Counted from the stretch's first letter, positions 25,701-35,030 are shown. The stretch is DNA of 64,000 nucleotides from Piezodorus guildinii (GCA_023052935.1 CM041293.1:55416725-55480724); one strand, 5' to 3'. Notes: generated by a model not told the origin, from the sequence alone. Made by a program: numbers and translations.

Positions 25701-26924
25701 AATCGCGCGGATATCTAGTTGTAATCCTGGTCAGACTCAAAGCTAGTTTAACTGTTCGTTCTATGGTAATAAATACTATGATTTTATGACCATTTTATAA
25801 AGTAATATTTCGGGACGATTTCAGGTTCGATCGAGGGGCTGCGAGCGATGGTTGCTCTCTCGCTGACACTGAGCCTCCTGGTCGGTGTGGCCATGCTCAC
25901 CTGCCTAGGTTTCGCCTGGCTCAAGTACCGCCGGCTATGCAAGGCGTCCACCAGGGAGAAGGACATGATGGAAAAGAAGATCTCAACTGTTTCGGTAAGT
26001 AACTTTCCTTACAACCAAATAATTCTGTAGGTAGTACTGTATAGAAGTTATTATTAGTTTTATTTTTAATTTTCCTTGGATATCTTTTAGTTTTATCGAG
26101 GAGATGAAGGGATTCCTAACGCTGGATGTCTTTCACCAAACACATTGATAGCTCGATTCTTTGCAAGATTTTCAAATGGTCAATTATTTGCTTGAACTGG
26201 GCTAATATTGTACTTTAAAAAAATTCTATTTTTCTTGCGCGCCATTCTTTTAACAATCGCTTAGTTTATCAGTTTTTACACACGTTTGAACACTCGTAGA
26301 GAAATTTAAGTATTAGGTTCAATGATAACAAGAAAAAATGAAATAAAAGAGAAAATCAATTCCTGGCTAAAGCCGGGAAATGCGTGTTATTATTCAGTTG
26401 CTAAATTACTTAGCTTGCGGCTTCTGTCGAAAAACTTAAAGGTTAGAATTTATAAAACTATTATTCTTCCGACGGTCCTTTACGGATGTGAAACGTGGCT
26501 GCTTACTTTAAAGGATGAACCACGTCTTGAGGCTTTCGAAGATAAGGTACTGTGTAAAATATTTCTTCCAAAGAAAGATGAGGCCACTGGGGAATTTAGA
26601 AGGTTGCACAACGCGAAATAGCGGAGCTTGTACTCTTTTATCGGCATCCAACCTTTGGTTTCGCTATGGCTATTATTTAATTTTCTTTTTTCTTTTTTAC
26701 AGGGTATCGTAAACAACAACAAGGATTGCGGAGGTAACGGAATCCGGCCGCTGGACCTTCCCCCTGCTTCGACCGCCGGAGCCCCTAGCGTGGTAACCAC
26801 AACGACCCCCATTTCGACCCGACACCCTAGTGAAGACGCCACCCTGGAGTACGCGGCCTATGACAACCCAGGAATGACACCAAGCCCAGTCCTGGCAGAG
26901 AACAGGGGAGAGACAAGCTTCTGA
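13002..26924 (+). CDS. grnd: Grindelwald-like TNF receptor, four 3' exons (start exon not found)
   Basis: Spliced gene with exons 13002-13210, 24513-24596, 25825-25994 and 26703-26924 (stop TGA 26922-26924). All introns are GT-AG with gtgagt/gtaagt donors, and phases agree across every junction. The visible product is about 228 residues; Drosophila Grindelwald is about 240. Order: hydrophobic signal-peptide core, cysteine-rich ectodomain, a junction reading CQ-DYIHD, one transmembrane helix, and a tail with YDNPGMTPSP and a terminal ETSF. Grindelwald is known as a single-pass receptor for the TNF ligand Eiger that signals to JNK and binds the PDZ protein Veli. The identification rests on recalled family features (the cysteine pattern, the CQDY.HD junction and the YDNP.MT.SP tail), not on a search. 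Coding exons are much richer in GC than the flanks. The upstream exon must end in phase 2 and lies in repeat-rich DNA or outside the window. Confidence 0.82.
13710..13946 (-). mobile_element. SINE2, class II tRNA-derived, with perfect 15-bp target duplication
   Basis: In minus orientation the head reads ggggtggccgagcgtgttag (A-box of a Leu/Ser-type tRNA) and gagttcgactcccg (B-box), with a long variable-arm-like region between them. The body has ctggcccgagagaagccccg and the poly(A) tail is the T run at 13708-13743. TATTAGCACTCAGTT flanks both sides (13695-13709 and 13947-13961). It sits in the large grnd intron. Confidence 0.85.
13962..16100. other. Part of the large grnd intron, mostly unrecognised
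   Basis: 13962-14345 is moderately GC-rich with broken frames and may be an old repeat; 14640-16100 is AT-rich with no gene or repeat family recognised. Confidence 0.45.
16107..16322 (+). mobile_element. Jockey-like LINE reverse transcriptase C-terminus
   Basis: A 70-codon open frame reading IPFVIATATDHYNKFHDRL and ending LPRRLSRRWPRDLIY. This is the characteristic end of jockey-clade ORF2 (…HNxFH-x-RL… PRRL-x-RRxPxDL). The rest of the element is absent. Confidence 0.65.
16797..16992 (+). mobile_element. SINE1, 3'-truncated
   Basis: Head gggtcacctgtgacgcggtgg with B-box ttcaaacctgcaggtggtcc; internal deletion of the ggtactcgtt segment; stops at gtccaattagatgttc before the tail. Confidence 0.6.
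17000..17535 (-). pseudogene. Unrecognised broken coding-like segment
   Basis: The block is richer in GC than its surroundings. The minus strand reads RLFRGCRATSGGSSVVLRSK, then HEIATSIGAPVLEYIAVEAH, before stops and shifts. It may be a decayed retroelement or gene fragment; no family is recognised. Confidence 0.25.
17590..18540 (+). repeat. F1 repeat split by a LINE fragment
   Basis: Starts tactttcacttacttatata at 17592, is interrupted at 17641, and resumes at about 18095 with actgaaatttcatatttaag and gcagaagagccactttatac. Confidence 0.6.
17641..18090 (-). mobile_element. Non-LTR reverse transcriptase C-terminal fragment nested in F1
   Basis: A 120-codon minus-strand frame (18091-17729) with MKFLRRIVGKTRRDCVRNE, ELNVCSVLEVL, QLGWYGHVCRMD and GRRPRGRPRTSY. 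This is the standard C-terminal region of RTE/CR1-type LINEs. F1 5' sequence stops at 17640 and F1 internal sequence resumes at about 18090, so the fragment appears inserted in F1. Confidence 0.65.
18583..18672 (+). mobile_element. SINE2, 3' half
   Basis: Body segment with cccagcccgagaaatgttcg and gccttcaaaggcgagataga, then an A-rich tail (aaaaaaaaaataaataaat). Confidence 0.55.
18735..18802 (+). mobile_element. Jockey-like 3' terminal stub
   Basis: catatttacttgttgtattt followed by gttgtaaatttcaataaatt and A-rich tail, matching the 3' end of the longer copy at 38525-38595. Confidence 0.5.
19430..19690 (-). repeat. F1 repeat, 3' part, minus orientation
   Basis: Contains the reverse complement of the 3' body (ctctagttcgttatcaaact, tttatcaatgctaataagat), diverged. 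Confidence 0.45.
20225..20375 (-). mobile_element. SINE1, 5'-truncated, minus orientation
   Basis: Contains the body and tail (reverse complement of cagtgggagtcctaaatttt and gatctttaacgagtacctga) but no tRNA-like head. Confidence 0.6.
20412..21130 (-). mobile_element. RTE-like LINE 3' third
   Basis: Minus-strand frames in order: FEGVEKFKYLGSMITRKNE (near 20990), LYGCETRSLTLKDEQRL (20800s), then the WASKVVGLGEERIPKKLV and RRPKGMTMRRWEDC segments and the family 3' end at 20420. The 5' truncation point at about 21130 touches an (AAT)n tail from another LINE. Confidence 0.7.
21131..22030 (-). mobile_element. Non-LTR retrotransposon C-terminus with (ATT)n tail
   Basis: Minus-strand frame 22028-21795 reads RFIFGISRDTSITRFYEELN, then LATFLYQIIQSQCPSYIF. 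This pattern is common at the end of jockey/Rex-like reverse transcriptases (C-x-RFIFG ... L-W ... R ... ). The 3' end is the AAT-repeat at 21131-21150, next to ttctttctttattctgggac. Confidence 0.55.
22370..22740 (-). mobile_element. Second, more decayed copy of the same LINE C-terminus
   Basis: The minus strand reads RNLPVSIFKNQ, then IPSHKATSFKTSFVFS and ILNCLXTTIHPSP, parallel to the C-terminal end of the copy at 21131-22030. Interrupted by stops. Confidence 0.42.
22850..23915. other. Part of the large grnd intron, nothing recognised
   Basis: A short frame near 22919-23185 (GFLLHGPIISESD) looks slightly coding-like but lacks splice sites or motifs. The rest is AT-rich. Confidence 0.45.
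23918..23982 (+). repeat. Possible head of a third tRNA-derived SINE
   Basis: gtggtcttgtggatagagca resembles a tRNA A-box and D-arm. No B-box follows, because LINE sequence starts at about 23983. Confidence 0.3.
23983..24440 (-). mobile_element. Non-LTR reverse transcriptase fragment beside the second grnd exon
   Basis: Minus-strand frames hold QIFVLRTIMERTGGYNIVT, LRQRDGLSRLFFSFALKS and TKSTQILACTDDIDKVARSQ, where TDD stands for the usual YADD. The fragment ends about 70 bp upstream of the exon at 24513. Confidence 0.6.
24513..24596 (+). CDS. grnd: grnd juxtamembrane exon
   Basis: 84-bp exon after a strong polypyrimidine tract (ttttttttcag, AG 24511-24512), followed by donor gtaagt at 24597. 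With the G carried over from the previous exon it reads DYIHDVVKHYVTYDEG and then a charged stretch KDMQKEVREEM. It links the cysteine-rich domain to the membrane helix. The codon after the last cysteine pair gives the sequence CQDYIHD, which I associate with insect Grindelwald proteins. Phase 1 at both ends, so skipping it would keep the frame. Confidence 0.8.
25825..25994 (+). CDS. grnd: grnd transmembrane exon
   Basis: 170-bp exon, acceptor AG 25823-25824, donor gtaagt at 25995 (phase 0). It encodes a helix of about 24 uncharged residues (from MVALSLTLSLL to LGFAWL), then a KYRRLCK stop-transfer segment and a charged membrane-proximal cytoplasmic stretch (STREKDMMEKK). This topology is type I single-pass. 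The exon is clearly more GC-rich than the surrounding introns. Confidence 0.83.
26284..26670 (+). mobile_element. RTE-like LINE fragment in the last grnd intron
   Basis: Contains SMITRKNEI, LKVRIYKTIILPTVLYGCET, LKDEPRLEAFEDKVL and the 3' end (atcggcatccaacctttgg). It is in the same orientation as grnd, and its 3' end lies only about 35 bp before the splice acceptor at 26702. Confidence 0.72.
26703..26924 (+). CDS. grnd: grnd terminal exon (cytoplasmic tail with PDZ-ligand-like end)
   Basis: 222-bp last coding exon, 73 codons plus TGA. The acceptor tract (ttttcttttttcttttttacag) starts about 20 bp after the 3' end of an RTE-like fragment. The tail is low-complexity and Thr/Pro-rich (VVTTTTPISTRHP), followed by TLEYAAYDNPGMTPSP and the terminal ETSF. 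The last four residues fit a class I PDZ ligand (S/T-x-hydrophobic at the C-terminus). The Drosophila receptor binds Veli/Lin-7; whether this exact end is the site here is inference. Confidence 0.83.
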   Translation, partial: GIVNNNKDCGGNGIRPLDLPPASTAGAPSVVTTTTPISTRHPSEDATLEYAAYDNPGMTPSPVLAENRGETSF

Positions 26925-29730
26925 CAGCCAGCTCACAGGGGTCTGCCCCGATTAGCCTGTTGAGCTTCATGTTGATTCCACTCCTTTGTGGTTCTATGCT
27001 TCTCTATGACAGCTCAACTACTTTGTTACAATTGACTGTTTCTATTGTGTTTTTCAAATAGAGCTCTTTGTAACTAAACGGTGCCATTCAGTGTGAAAAA
27101 AGACTTTGTCACAATGGACTTTCCTGTTGTAAAGCAGATCTGTTTAGAAATAATTAAATTTTATTCTTCGTTTATGAAAAAAGTCTTTCATATTTTATTC
27201 TGTGTTATGTAAATTATCAGTAATGGCTATGCCTGGGACTGAAAAATTTCTTGATTTTAATAATTTAAAGAATATTTTAAAGGCCAGTTAATATTTAGTT
27301 GTTGGTATTCTTATGTAATATAAATGAATTGTTCTTATGAATTAGATTTCTGAGCTTAATTATTAGACTGATTTCATGGAAAAAGACAAGTGTTTAGATT
27401 GTAAACTGATAATTTATGTGCTCAATTCTATTCATACAATTCAATATATCTGTTGTTTAGTGAGGAAGTACATCTTTTTGCTTATAAAATGAACTATTTG
27501 TCTTTGCCCATCTGGTATCACTCTGATTTGATGAACCGTAAACAAGTTAAATTATGATAATGATGAATTTGTTTTATGCGAAAAGTAACAAATGTTTGAT
27601 ATCAGTAATTAAATAGTTACTCTTCATGTCAGATGTAAAAATCTATTTTCATGATCCCATGATGATTCAGTTCTTAATGCTTTCAGAAACTTATTTTTGA
27701 TAGCTTAGAAGATTTAGTTATGATTGTCTGTATTTGATACCTTTTCATTGAAATTTCACTAAATTATTAATTGATATGAATGGGTCTGACAATTTTTTAT
27801 AATCGCTCACCTATGGTTGTCCACAAGAATAGTATTTTAGTTAGCAAAAACGTCATAGTTTAAGCGATAACTATAGTATCGGTTCTTTAATTTTTTATTA
27901 TAATTCTGTTATTTATCTTTTTTCTGTTAAACTGAACATCAAGCCTTTAAATATTTGTTTTGTTTTAAAAAAGAAATTTAATATCTGTCTTTAAATTATG
28001 TAAAACAGTTTAATAATTATCACTCATTATATCTTTTATATGAATCTTTATATGAATCACTGTTAATCTTTGAAATAAATTAAAATGATTTAATTTTACT
28101 ACTTAGCTTATAATGGCATGTATTTTGTTTGTATAAAGACCTATTACTTTTCAGGATGCTGAATTTCAAATATTGTATAGAACGGGTAATTTTGGTGATG
28201 GTATGAATTTTGTAAATTAAAAAAAATGTGGTATATCTAATTTCGTCCATACATCACATTCCACTTGTAGTGATTTAATATTTTCAATAATTAATAAAAT
28301 TAGATTAATATTTTTCAAAGTATTATGTATAGTATTAGTTTGTTATTGTCTTTTAGACTTTTTTATATTGTTAATATGTATTATAAAAATGAGTTAGTGA
28401 TGTGGATATTTATATATGGTGTGATAAATATTTAACAAGTTAATAAAAATAAATTTTATCTTAAAAAAAATGCAAATAGATCTAATTTTCCATTTGAAAT
28501 ATAAACTCTTAAGAATCTCAAATTTAAGAGCATTATCTTTTAGAAACCTGTCGGTTTTTTTAATATTATTCAGTATTTTGAAAATATCTGTGCGAACAAA
28601 CAGAGATTATAAATAAGAAGTTTTCTTACATTCCTAATAATGATTTTTTTTTTTTTTTGTTAATGTTGAGTAAAAATATTCCATAATACACAATAATATA
28701 ATTGTTGTTTCTTATAAAATTATTTTAACTGTAAACATTAGAGGTATTAATTATGTTTATTGTTTATCTAATAGTTATAATTAATTATTTTATTAACAGG
28801 TTAATAATTTGTTTCTGTATTTATTCTGGTATTTTTTCAATTATGTATAACTTTGTATCTTTTAAAAACTGATGTTGCTATTTCTTTTTCATTAGCATGA
28901 AAAACAGGTTGTTATTAATGAATAACTTGGTCGGTTTAGTAAGTCCAAGATGATTGAATTATTGCTTAGCAGGTTGTGGTTTTTTAGCTGTAAAATGTTT
29001 ATTATACTTACAGCTATTCTTAAATGATCTGATGAGAAGTTCTCTAATTAATATGGAGAACTTCAGTTTTTCTACAGAACGTATATTGCTTGTATTTTGT
29101 ACATATATTCACCTGATTTCTTTTTTTAAGCACTCTATACTGTAATATATTATTAGTTTTGTTGATTTAGGGTGTAAGATTGAGCCTTAATATCAGTGAT
29201 CCGTCCAATATTTGTACATAATTAATATTTAAGTATTTACTTATAAGTGTAATAAGCAATATTAGTTTTTAGATTTTATATTGTAATATTTTAATTTGTT
29301 TCATATAAAGAATTATTTTTATAAGGATAAGGCATATTTTATAGACATTAAATATAATTTTAATTTATCTATTTGAAATGATAAAAGACATTATGCACTA
29401 TGCATTTGCAATACACAAAATTATTCTAATTAGAGATAAATTGCTTAAATGCCGTAATAATGATTTACCTATCCTTTAAATAATTAATTCCCACTGATTA
29501 TTGGTGGATCTATGGGAAAATAGATGTTTTCTTTATTAAAAAAAAAAAATGAAAAAAACTGTGATTTTTTTTGTATCACACCATTTTAAAATCATGAATT
29601 GAACTGTATAGATATTTAGTTATTGTATTAACTGAATTTAATTGTATATTATTGTGATTTTTTATGAATTCCTGTTGGCGTGTATGTACTTAATTCTGTA
29701 AAAAAAAATAAATATATATGAAAAATGTAT
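26925..29730 (+). other. Candidate long 3' UTR of grnd, repeat-poor AT-rich DNA
   Basis: After the grnd stop there are about 2.8 kb with none of the repeat families seen elsewhere in the window and no convincing coding sequence. Possible polyadenylation signals are ATTAAA at 27153, AATAAA at 28074 and AATAAA at 29707. The absence of mobile elements suits a selected 3' UTR, but this is inference; transcript data would fix the end. Confidence 0.4.
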
Positions 29731-31789
29731 ACCGTTTCATTTATTTTTATATTTAAAAACCAATTTATATTAAGTTTTTATTCCGTTTATGGTGATTTGA
29801 TAAACATTTTTGTAGTTTCTTTTCATTTATTCAAATTGAGGGAGGAGTTTTAAGTATTTTAACATATTTAAACAAGCATTATTTACTTCTATCACTTCTT
29901 TATTAATTTTAAAACTCTTTACATCTCATTTATTTTCCTCGATGTCCCCATTTTCTAGGATAAAATTAATTTACCCAAATTTGTATAAGTTACAGTCTAC
30001 CAACATACATTTTTTTATATACATATTAATTTTAAAAAGTCATAAATTGAAATTTCCATATTATACAATTATTTATAAATCTATCTTTTTTGTTCATTTC
30101 CATTATGTTACAATTTTTCGTAGCTTAATGCTACACATCCTACTTCTATGGTAACGTTTATATAGTGTGTTCCAAATAATGAATGATGAAGTTAAATGGG
30201 TTAGATCATGTTTTGAAACCTTTTAGTATAAACCACTGTTTGTTGCCAGCTTGTTAGTACATTTATGACTAATTTGTAAATGATTATTTAAAGATTGTTA
30301 ACCAGCACAAATTAAAATCAGAGACAAGATGTGTTGTGAATAATTGGAAATTGTAATGGGAATAGAAGCTAGAATTTTAGCATTAGGAGATGAATTGTTT
30401 AACTTTTGTGGGAAATAAATTAAACTTCAAATGGGGACTGAGTATTTATATTAGGAAATACCTTTCTTGTATCATAATTAATTCTTTATGTACCATCATC
30501 AAATCATACGATTTGTTCCATCCAGGTCAGATTTCAATTAATATAAAACACGAGGACAAGACTCCAAAACATAGATATTAGATATTTTTTTTAAGTGATT
30601 TAAATAAAACATATTGTAAGTTAAATTGTCTCGTTTATGAAAATACTAATATTTTTAATTTTGTATATGTTTATTTTAAATACAGCCATCAAGTATGGGT
30701 TCTTTTATAAGGTTCATGGTATGAAATCTTTGCATGGTGCACTAGTGAGGAATTAACAAATAAAAAGAAAAACAAAATCTAATCTAAACAAAAATGATGT
30801 CAAGATGGTTGCAGATACTGATGGAAGTCAAGATGAAGTAATTCTATTTAAAAAAACATTAAATAACTCACTTATATTAATACCCCTCTTTCCTTCATAA
30901 TACTTGTTTACAATTAAGTAAACTCCAGTTTCCTCGATATTGGTAAAGTAATTTATGAGAGCAAAACATGCTCATGAGTTTTCTTTTAATTCCCTTTCAT
31001 TCTTTAAAAAAAAATGTATATTTGAATAATTTTACGTTAATATAACCTATTCCACTTGAAATATCAGCAACTAATGTTAATACATTAACAGAATAATTAT
31101 ACAATATAAACTAGATTGAAGTGTTAAGCATTGTATATTACATACATATTGAGGAAATAGTCTAATAGTTTTTAAAATTACAGCTTCAAATTAGTTAAAT
31201 GGAATAAGGAGCTAAATTTAAACTGAGGATCTACTCTAATCTATTATTACACTTCATCCATGTGCAAGCTTTCTCTGTTAGATATTGCATTCTGTTTTTA
31301 AATTTTTATTTTCAAATTTATTTGGTAAGTTTGTATTTCTAGATTTTTTACTATCTGCCATTTGTTTTAGACAATGTTATTTAGCACTGTAACATGTAGT
31401 GCCTAACCATTTTCCAAACAAGGACCAGTATAACCTGTTTTGTTTTGTTTTTAATAATTTTTTATTTACTAATGTCATATTCTTATATATTATTCGTTTT
31501 AATAGTAATAAGATTTATAATTAATGATTATTATAATTCCAGGATGTCTATTTGCCACCCATGATAGACATCCAATGTCACCTAGTAATTATTTATTTTA
31601 GTTTATAGTTGTAATTTTTTGGTTTATTCATAACTCTAGAATGCTATACAATACTAATGCTTTTAAAATTATTCGTTTGAGTTCAAATATTAGAATATAA
31701 TTGAAAGCTTTTAAGCACAAATTCTTGCTGTTTAAAATATCAGTAAACAATGAACCCAAGTTTGCCAATTTAGTCATCTTAGTAGTGAC
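29731..31789. other. AT-rich intergenic DNA
   Basis: No repeat family or coding sequence seen apart from the hairpin at 31542. Contains (ATT)-type low complexity and several isolated AATAAA. Confidence 0.5.
31542..31573. repeat. Perfect 10-bp hairpin with 12-nt loop
   Basis: ggatgtctat and atagacatcc pair exactly around the loop ttgccacccatg in otherwise unremarkable AT-rich DNA. Confidence 0.6.
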
Positions 31790-31995
31790 AAAAAAAACTT
31801 ACACATTGCAGACATGAAATTTTGTTTCATCTTTCACTTATCTTATCTTTCACAACTTTCACTTATCTCAGTGATTAAAATCAATTTAAAAACTTTGAAA
31901 TAAAGTTAGTGATGAAAAAAGGTTAAAAAATCAAATTGAGTTTCGATAGAAACATGTGTCTCATTAATTAATCTATTATATTATTATCTACATCG

Positions 31996-32053
<58 letters not shown>

Positions 32054-32465
32054 TCTGCTTCTCATAACTCTCCATTACCCTTTACGATATTATTTATAGG
32101 ATAATTTTTAGTAAAATCTTTAAATTTCCAATGCTTTATTATGCATCTATGTTCTTAAGATTAAAACAACAAAAATTGTGCAAAACGCATGATATAAAGT
32201 GGCTCTTCTGGTTTGCTGATTTAGTTGAAAAAGTTGCTGTAACATCTCAGGCATGTACGCTCCTATTCTAAAGTATGAAATTTCTGTTTTATAAAACTTA
32301 TCATTTTCGAGGTAGACACACACAGATCTTTTCGTCAGATGCGGGGCTGCCCTTTTGGTCTCAGGAGACTCAAAAACATTTATTTTCAGTAAAAACTCAA
32401 ATTTGAACATTTTCATGATAGCAATACTTTCCTTAACATATATTCTATATATAGAGTAAAGTGAG
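31790..32465 (-). repeat. F1 repeat, minus orientation, with a 56-nt poly(T) inside
   Basis: The 5' end lies at about 32460 (tattctatatatagagtaaa, complement of the F1 start), with gatagcaatactttcc inside. The body has gcatgatataaagtggctct. T runs unbroken from 31997 to 32052. Confidence 0.6.
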
Positions 32466-32655
32466 CGGGGGAGGAGTGGCTGAGTGTGTTAGTGTGCATT
32501 GTTCAGCAACCAGATGACCAGAAACTTAAGAATAAAATAATTACAAGTTCGCATCTTGGTGCCGAGGGGCTTTTAACTTGGCATTATCCCCTGCCCTGTC
32601 CCTTGGCCCGAGAAGCCCCCGTATAGCCAACAAAGGCTAGGTATGGGTGGAAAAA
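32466..32655 (+). mobile_element. SINE2, diverged copy
   Basis: Head gtggctgagtgtgttagtgt, B-box-like acaagttcgcatcttggtgc, body cttggcccgagaagcccccg, A-rich end at 32650. It directly follows an F1 copy. Confidence 0.65.
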
Positions 32656-32848
32656 AAATATAGATAAATGAAAGTAAAAAATCACATTGAAACACATTCT
32701 CTCATGAAACACACAAAAAAAATTTTGTTATTTAAATTTACCTTTTTTTCTTTTTAATATTTCAAATTATTTTCATTTTAGAATTCGAAAATTTAGCTTA
32801 AAAAATACAAGTTTTCTAATAAGTTGTAATAATTTGTAATTTAGCTCA

Positions 32849-32908
<60 letters not shown>

Positions 32909-32935
32909 TGATCAGTTCTCGACTGTTGATAATTT

Positions 32936-33248
32936 AAGTTTGTGTTGTTCTTAGGTTTCAGTCAATGAATAAACAATTTCTATGCGACGTTTCGAGAATT
33001 TAATGTTCTCATAATCATGCAATTTTGGACAAAATAGTGTCTTAATTAGGCATGTTTAGCCTACAAGCTTTGAAAGAACACTGAAAAAATAAAAAAGGAA
33101 TAGTTTCCAGGAATTTATTGTAGGCTAAACATGCCTAATTAAGACACTATTTTGTCAAAAATTGCATGATTATGAGAACAATAAATTCTCGAAACGTCGC
33201 ATAGATAAAATTGTTTATTCATTGACTGAAACCTAAGAACAACACAAA

Positions 33249-33252
<4 letters not shown>
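32936..33252. repeat. Near-perfect foldback bounded by (AT)n tracts
   Basis: Arms of about 130 bp (32936-33065 and 33119-33252), with a 53-bp spacer. (AT)n tracts at 32854-32904 and 33251-33299 lie on either side. Each arm carries a GAGAA...TTCTCGAAACGTCGC core. Confidence 0.85.
33165..33200 (+). ncRNA. Hammerhead-like core in the foldback arm
   Basis: ATGATTAT replaces CTGATGA; then a GAGAA/TTCTC stem with a 7-nt loop, then GAAACGTCGC. The mirror-image copy lies on the minus strand at 33019-32984. The core is degenerate. Confidence 0.3.
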
Positions 33253-33302
<50 letters not shown>

Positions 33303-33997
33303 CATAGTATTTTCTCTTCTATAATAATTAAAATTTAACAGAATTTTGTTATTTAAATTTACCTTTTTTTTTCTTTTTAATATTTCAAATTATTTTCATT
33401 TTAGAATTCGAAAATTTAGCTTAAAAAATACAAGTTTTCTAATAAGGAATGCTATAATTTCCAATATTATCACCTTTTTGGGTAACAAAACACTGATAAA
33501 TGATTCAAACCTACCAAGTATTGACAGACAGATTAGGACTTTTTAGAAACTATTTCATTACAATTTATAGATCCATAGCCACAGAATATATCAGAGAACG
33601 GCTGCCATTGACTTTCTCTATCTGAAAGAGAGATTAATGAACCGCTGCATAAGAGATCTTTCTCAACTAGCTCAAAAAAATTAATCAAGTCTTAGAAGAA
33701 GTTCGGTTTTGGTATCTTCCTATGTTCAATATGTTCTTAATTTGGTGATCGTAGAAAGTTTGTTGATCTGTCCAATGACCCTTGATAGGTGTGTATTAGT
33801 ATTAGGTAGAGATCAAAAATCAGTTATATGTAATCATTTTATGCAATTTCTGCATCAAAAGTTTGCAAAATAAGTTTAGCTCAAATTTTTATTATATATT
33901 ATATATATATTATATATATATATATATTATACATACATAGTATTTTCTCTTCTATAATAATTAAAATTTAACAGAATTACTTTCTTTTAAAGTATAA

Positions 33998-34171
33998 ATG
34001 GATGATTACCAATCAGCCTGCAATGCTGTTACCCTCCAATCCGATAAGAGAGGCTTCTTCAAAAATTTTGCCGAAACTGTTGAAGAAGCTGGTGGCCCTT
34101 CTTGGCTAAACAAATTTTCCAAACTCAATTCCGATGAACAAAGAATTCTCATCTGCCTCCAGGATACAAAG
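33998..34171 (+). CDS. First coding exon of an unrecognised plus-strand gene (SMYD4-like N-terminus?)
   Basis: ATG at 33998 opens 58 codons ending in a consensus donor (AAG|gtaagt, 34172). The peptide starts MDDYQSACNAVTLQSDKRGF and contains FFKNFAETV and WLNKFSKLNSDEQRI. Base composition is clearly more coding-like than its AT-rich surroundings. It vaguely recalls the short N-terminal segment of insect SMYD4-type (SET/MYND) proteins, but no SET or MYND domain is visible downstream, so this is a weak guess. It sits just 3' of a local duplication and on the strand opposite the minus-strand gene. Confidence 0.5.
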
Positions 34172-34689
34172 GTAAGTGAATGAAAACTAAATTTTATTTT
34201 TGTAATAATTTATTAAAGTTCAGTATTGAGTGAGTCTTTGAAAACCCGATTATCTTGGCAAGACAACTACTGGCTTCACATCTCTTAGTTTTCGTAGCAT
34301 TATCTTAAAAAAATAAAATATAAATTAAGTTATATTTTTAAACTAATTCACAGGCTCCTAACTTTATAGATTTTAATTTTCATAAGGTAATTGGCTGTTT
34401 GGTTCCCAAATATAATTAGAATATAATAGAATAGAAAAAAATAAATTATTCTGGGATTGGGTCCCTTAAGAATAACAGGTTGTACATTGAAATATAAAAT
34501 AAAATAATATGTCTTGTCAACAGACAAAATTAACATAGTTATTATTTAGAATAATGAGATAAGAAACAAAAAGAAATATTACACAACAAAAAATAAAAAA
34601 TGAAATCTCCTGAAAACAATGGTGTTGAACAGATTAAAAAACTAAATGAGTTGGGAAACAATATATATACATTTAAACAGTAGGCTTTT

Positions 34690-35030
34690 TATTTATTATC
34701 TATATTCAAAATTTAATACTTAGAATTTCAATATCATAATTGTTAAGTGCCAGTTTGGGATTTGAATGAGGATAGAGCAGCATGGCGGATATGGGTTGGT
34801 AGAGAATTCCAGAGGGTAGTAGAGCCGATAATAAAAGTTTTATTTTTTTGGGTAGGAACGTAAAGGTCAGTATGGCGTGATCTTGTTTCAAGATTTAAAT
34901 TGTAGGAGACTATGGATAGAGTGCAGATGATGGGAGTTAATGGTTTGGTAAAGGTATGATCCTAGGAAATATTTTCTGCGAGAGTGGGGAAGGAGCCACT
35001 TTAACTAGCTGTATAAGTGGGTAACATGTG
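34690..35030 (-). mobile_element. LINE C-terminal fragment (same type)
   Basis: Minus frame 34891-34706 reads MKQDHAILTFTFLPKKIKLL, then ALLPSGILYQPISAM, the Arg-Tyr-Ser-Phe ... W-N-x-L-P end of the same kind of element. Upstream segment VAPSPLSQKIFPRI also fits. Confidence 0.45.

Larger units (their letters stand above)
32724..33978 (+). repeat. Local direct duplication flanking the foldback
   Basis: Segment A (tgttatttaaatttaccttt to aagttttctaataag) occurs at 32724-32835 and 33343-33447. Segment B (tttagctcaaatttt, then AT-repeat, then acatacatagtattttctct and aaaatttaacagaatt) occurs at 32841-33340 (with the foldback inside its AT tract) and 33874-33978. Unit 2 has about 425 bp between A and B that unit 1 lacks. 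Confidence 0.75.

Noticed and set aside
26480..26936. Long minus-strand frames over the last grnd exon
   Set aside because: Antisense shadows spanning an exon-intron border and LINE sequence.
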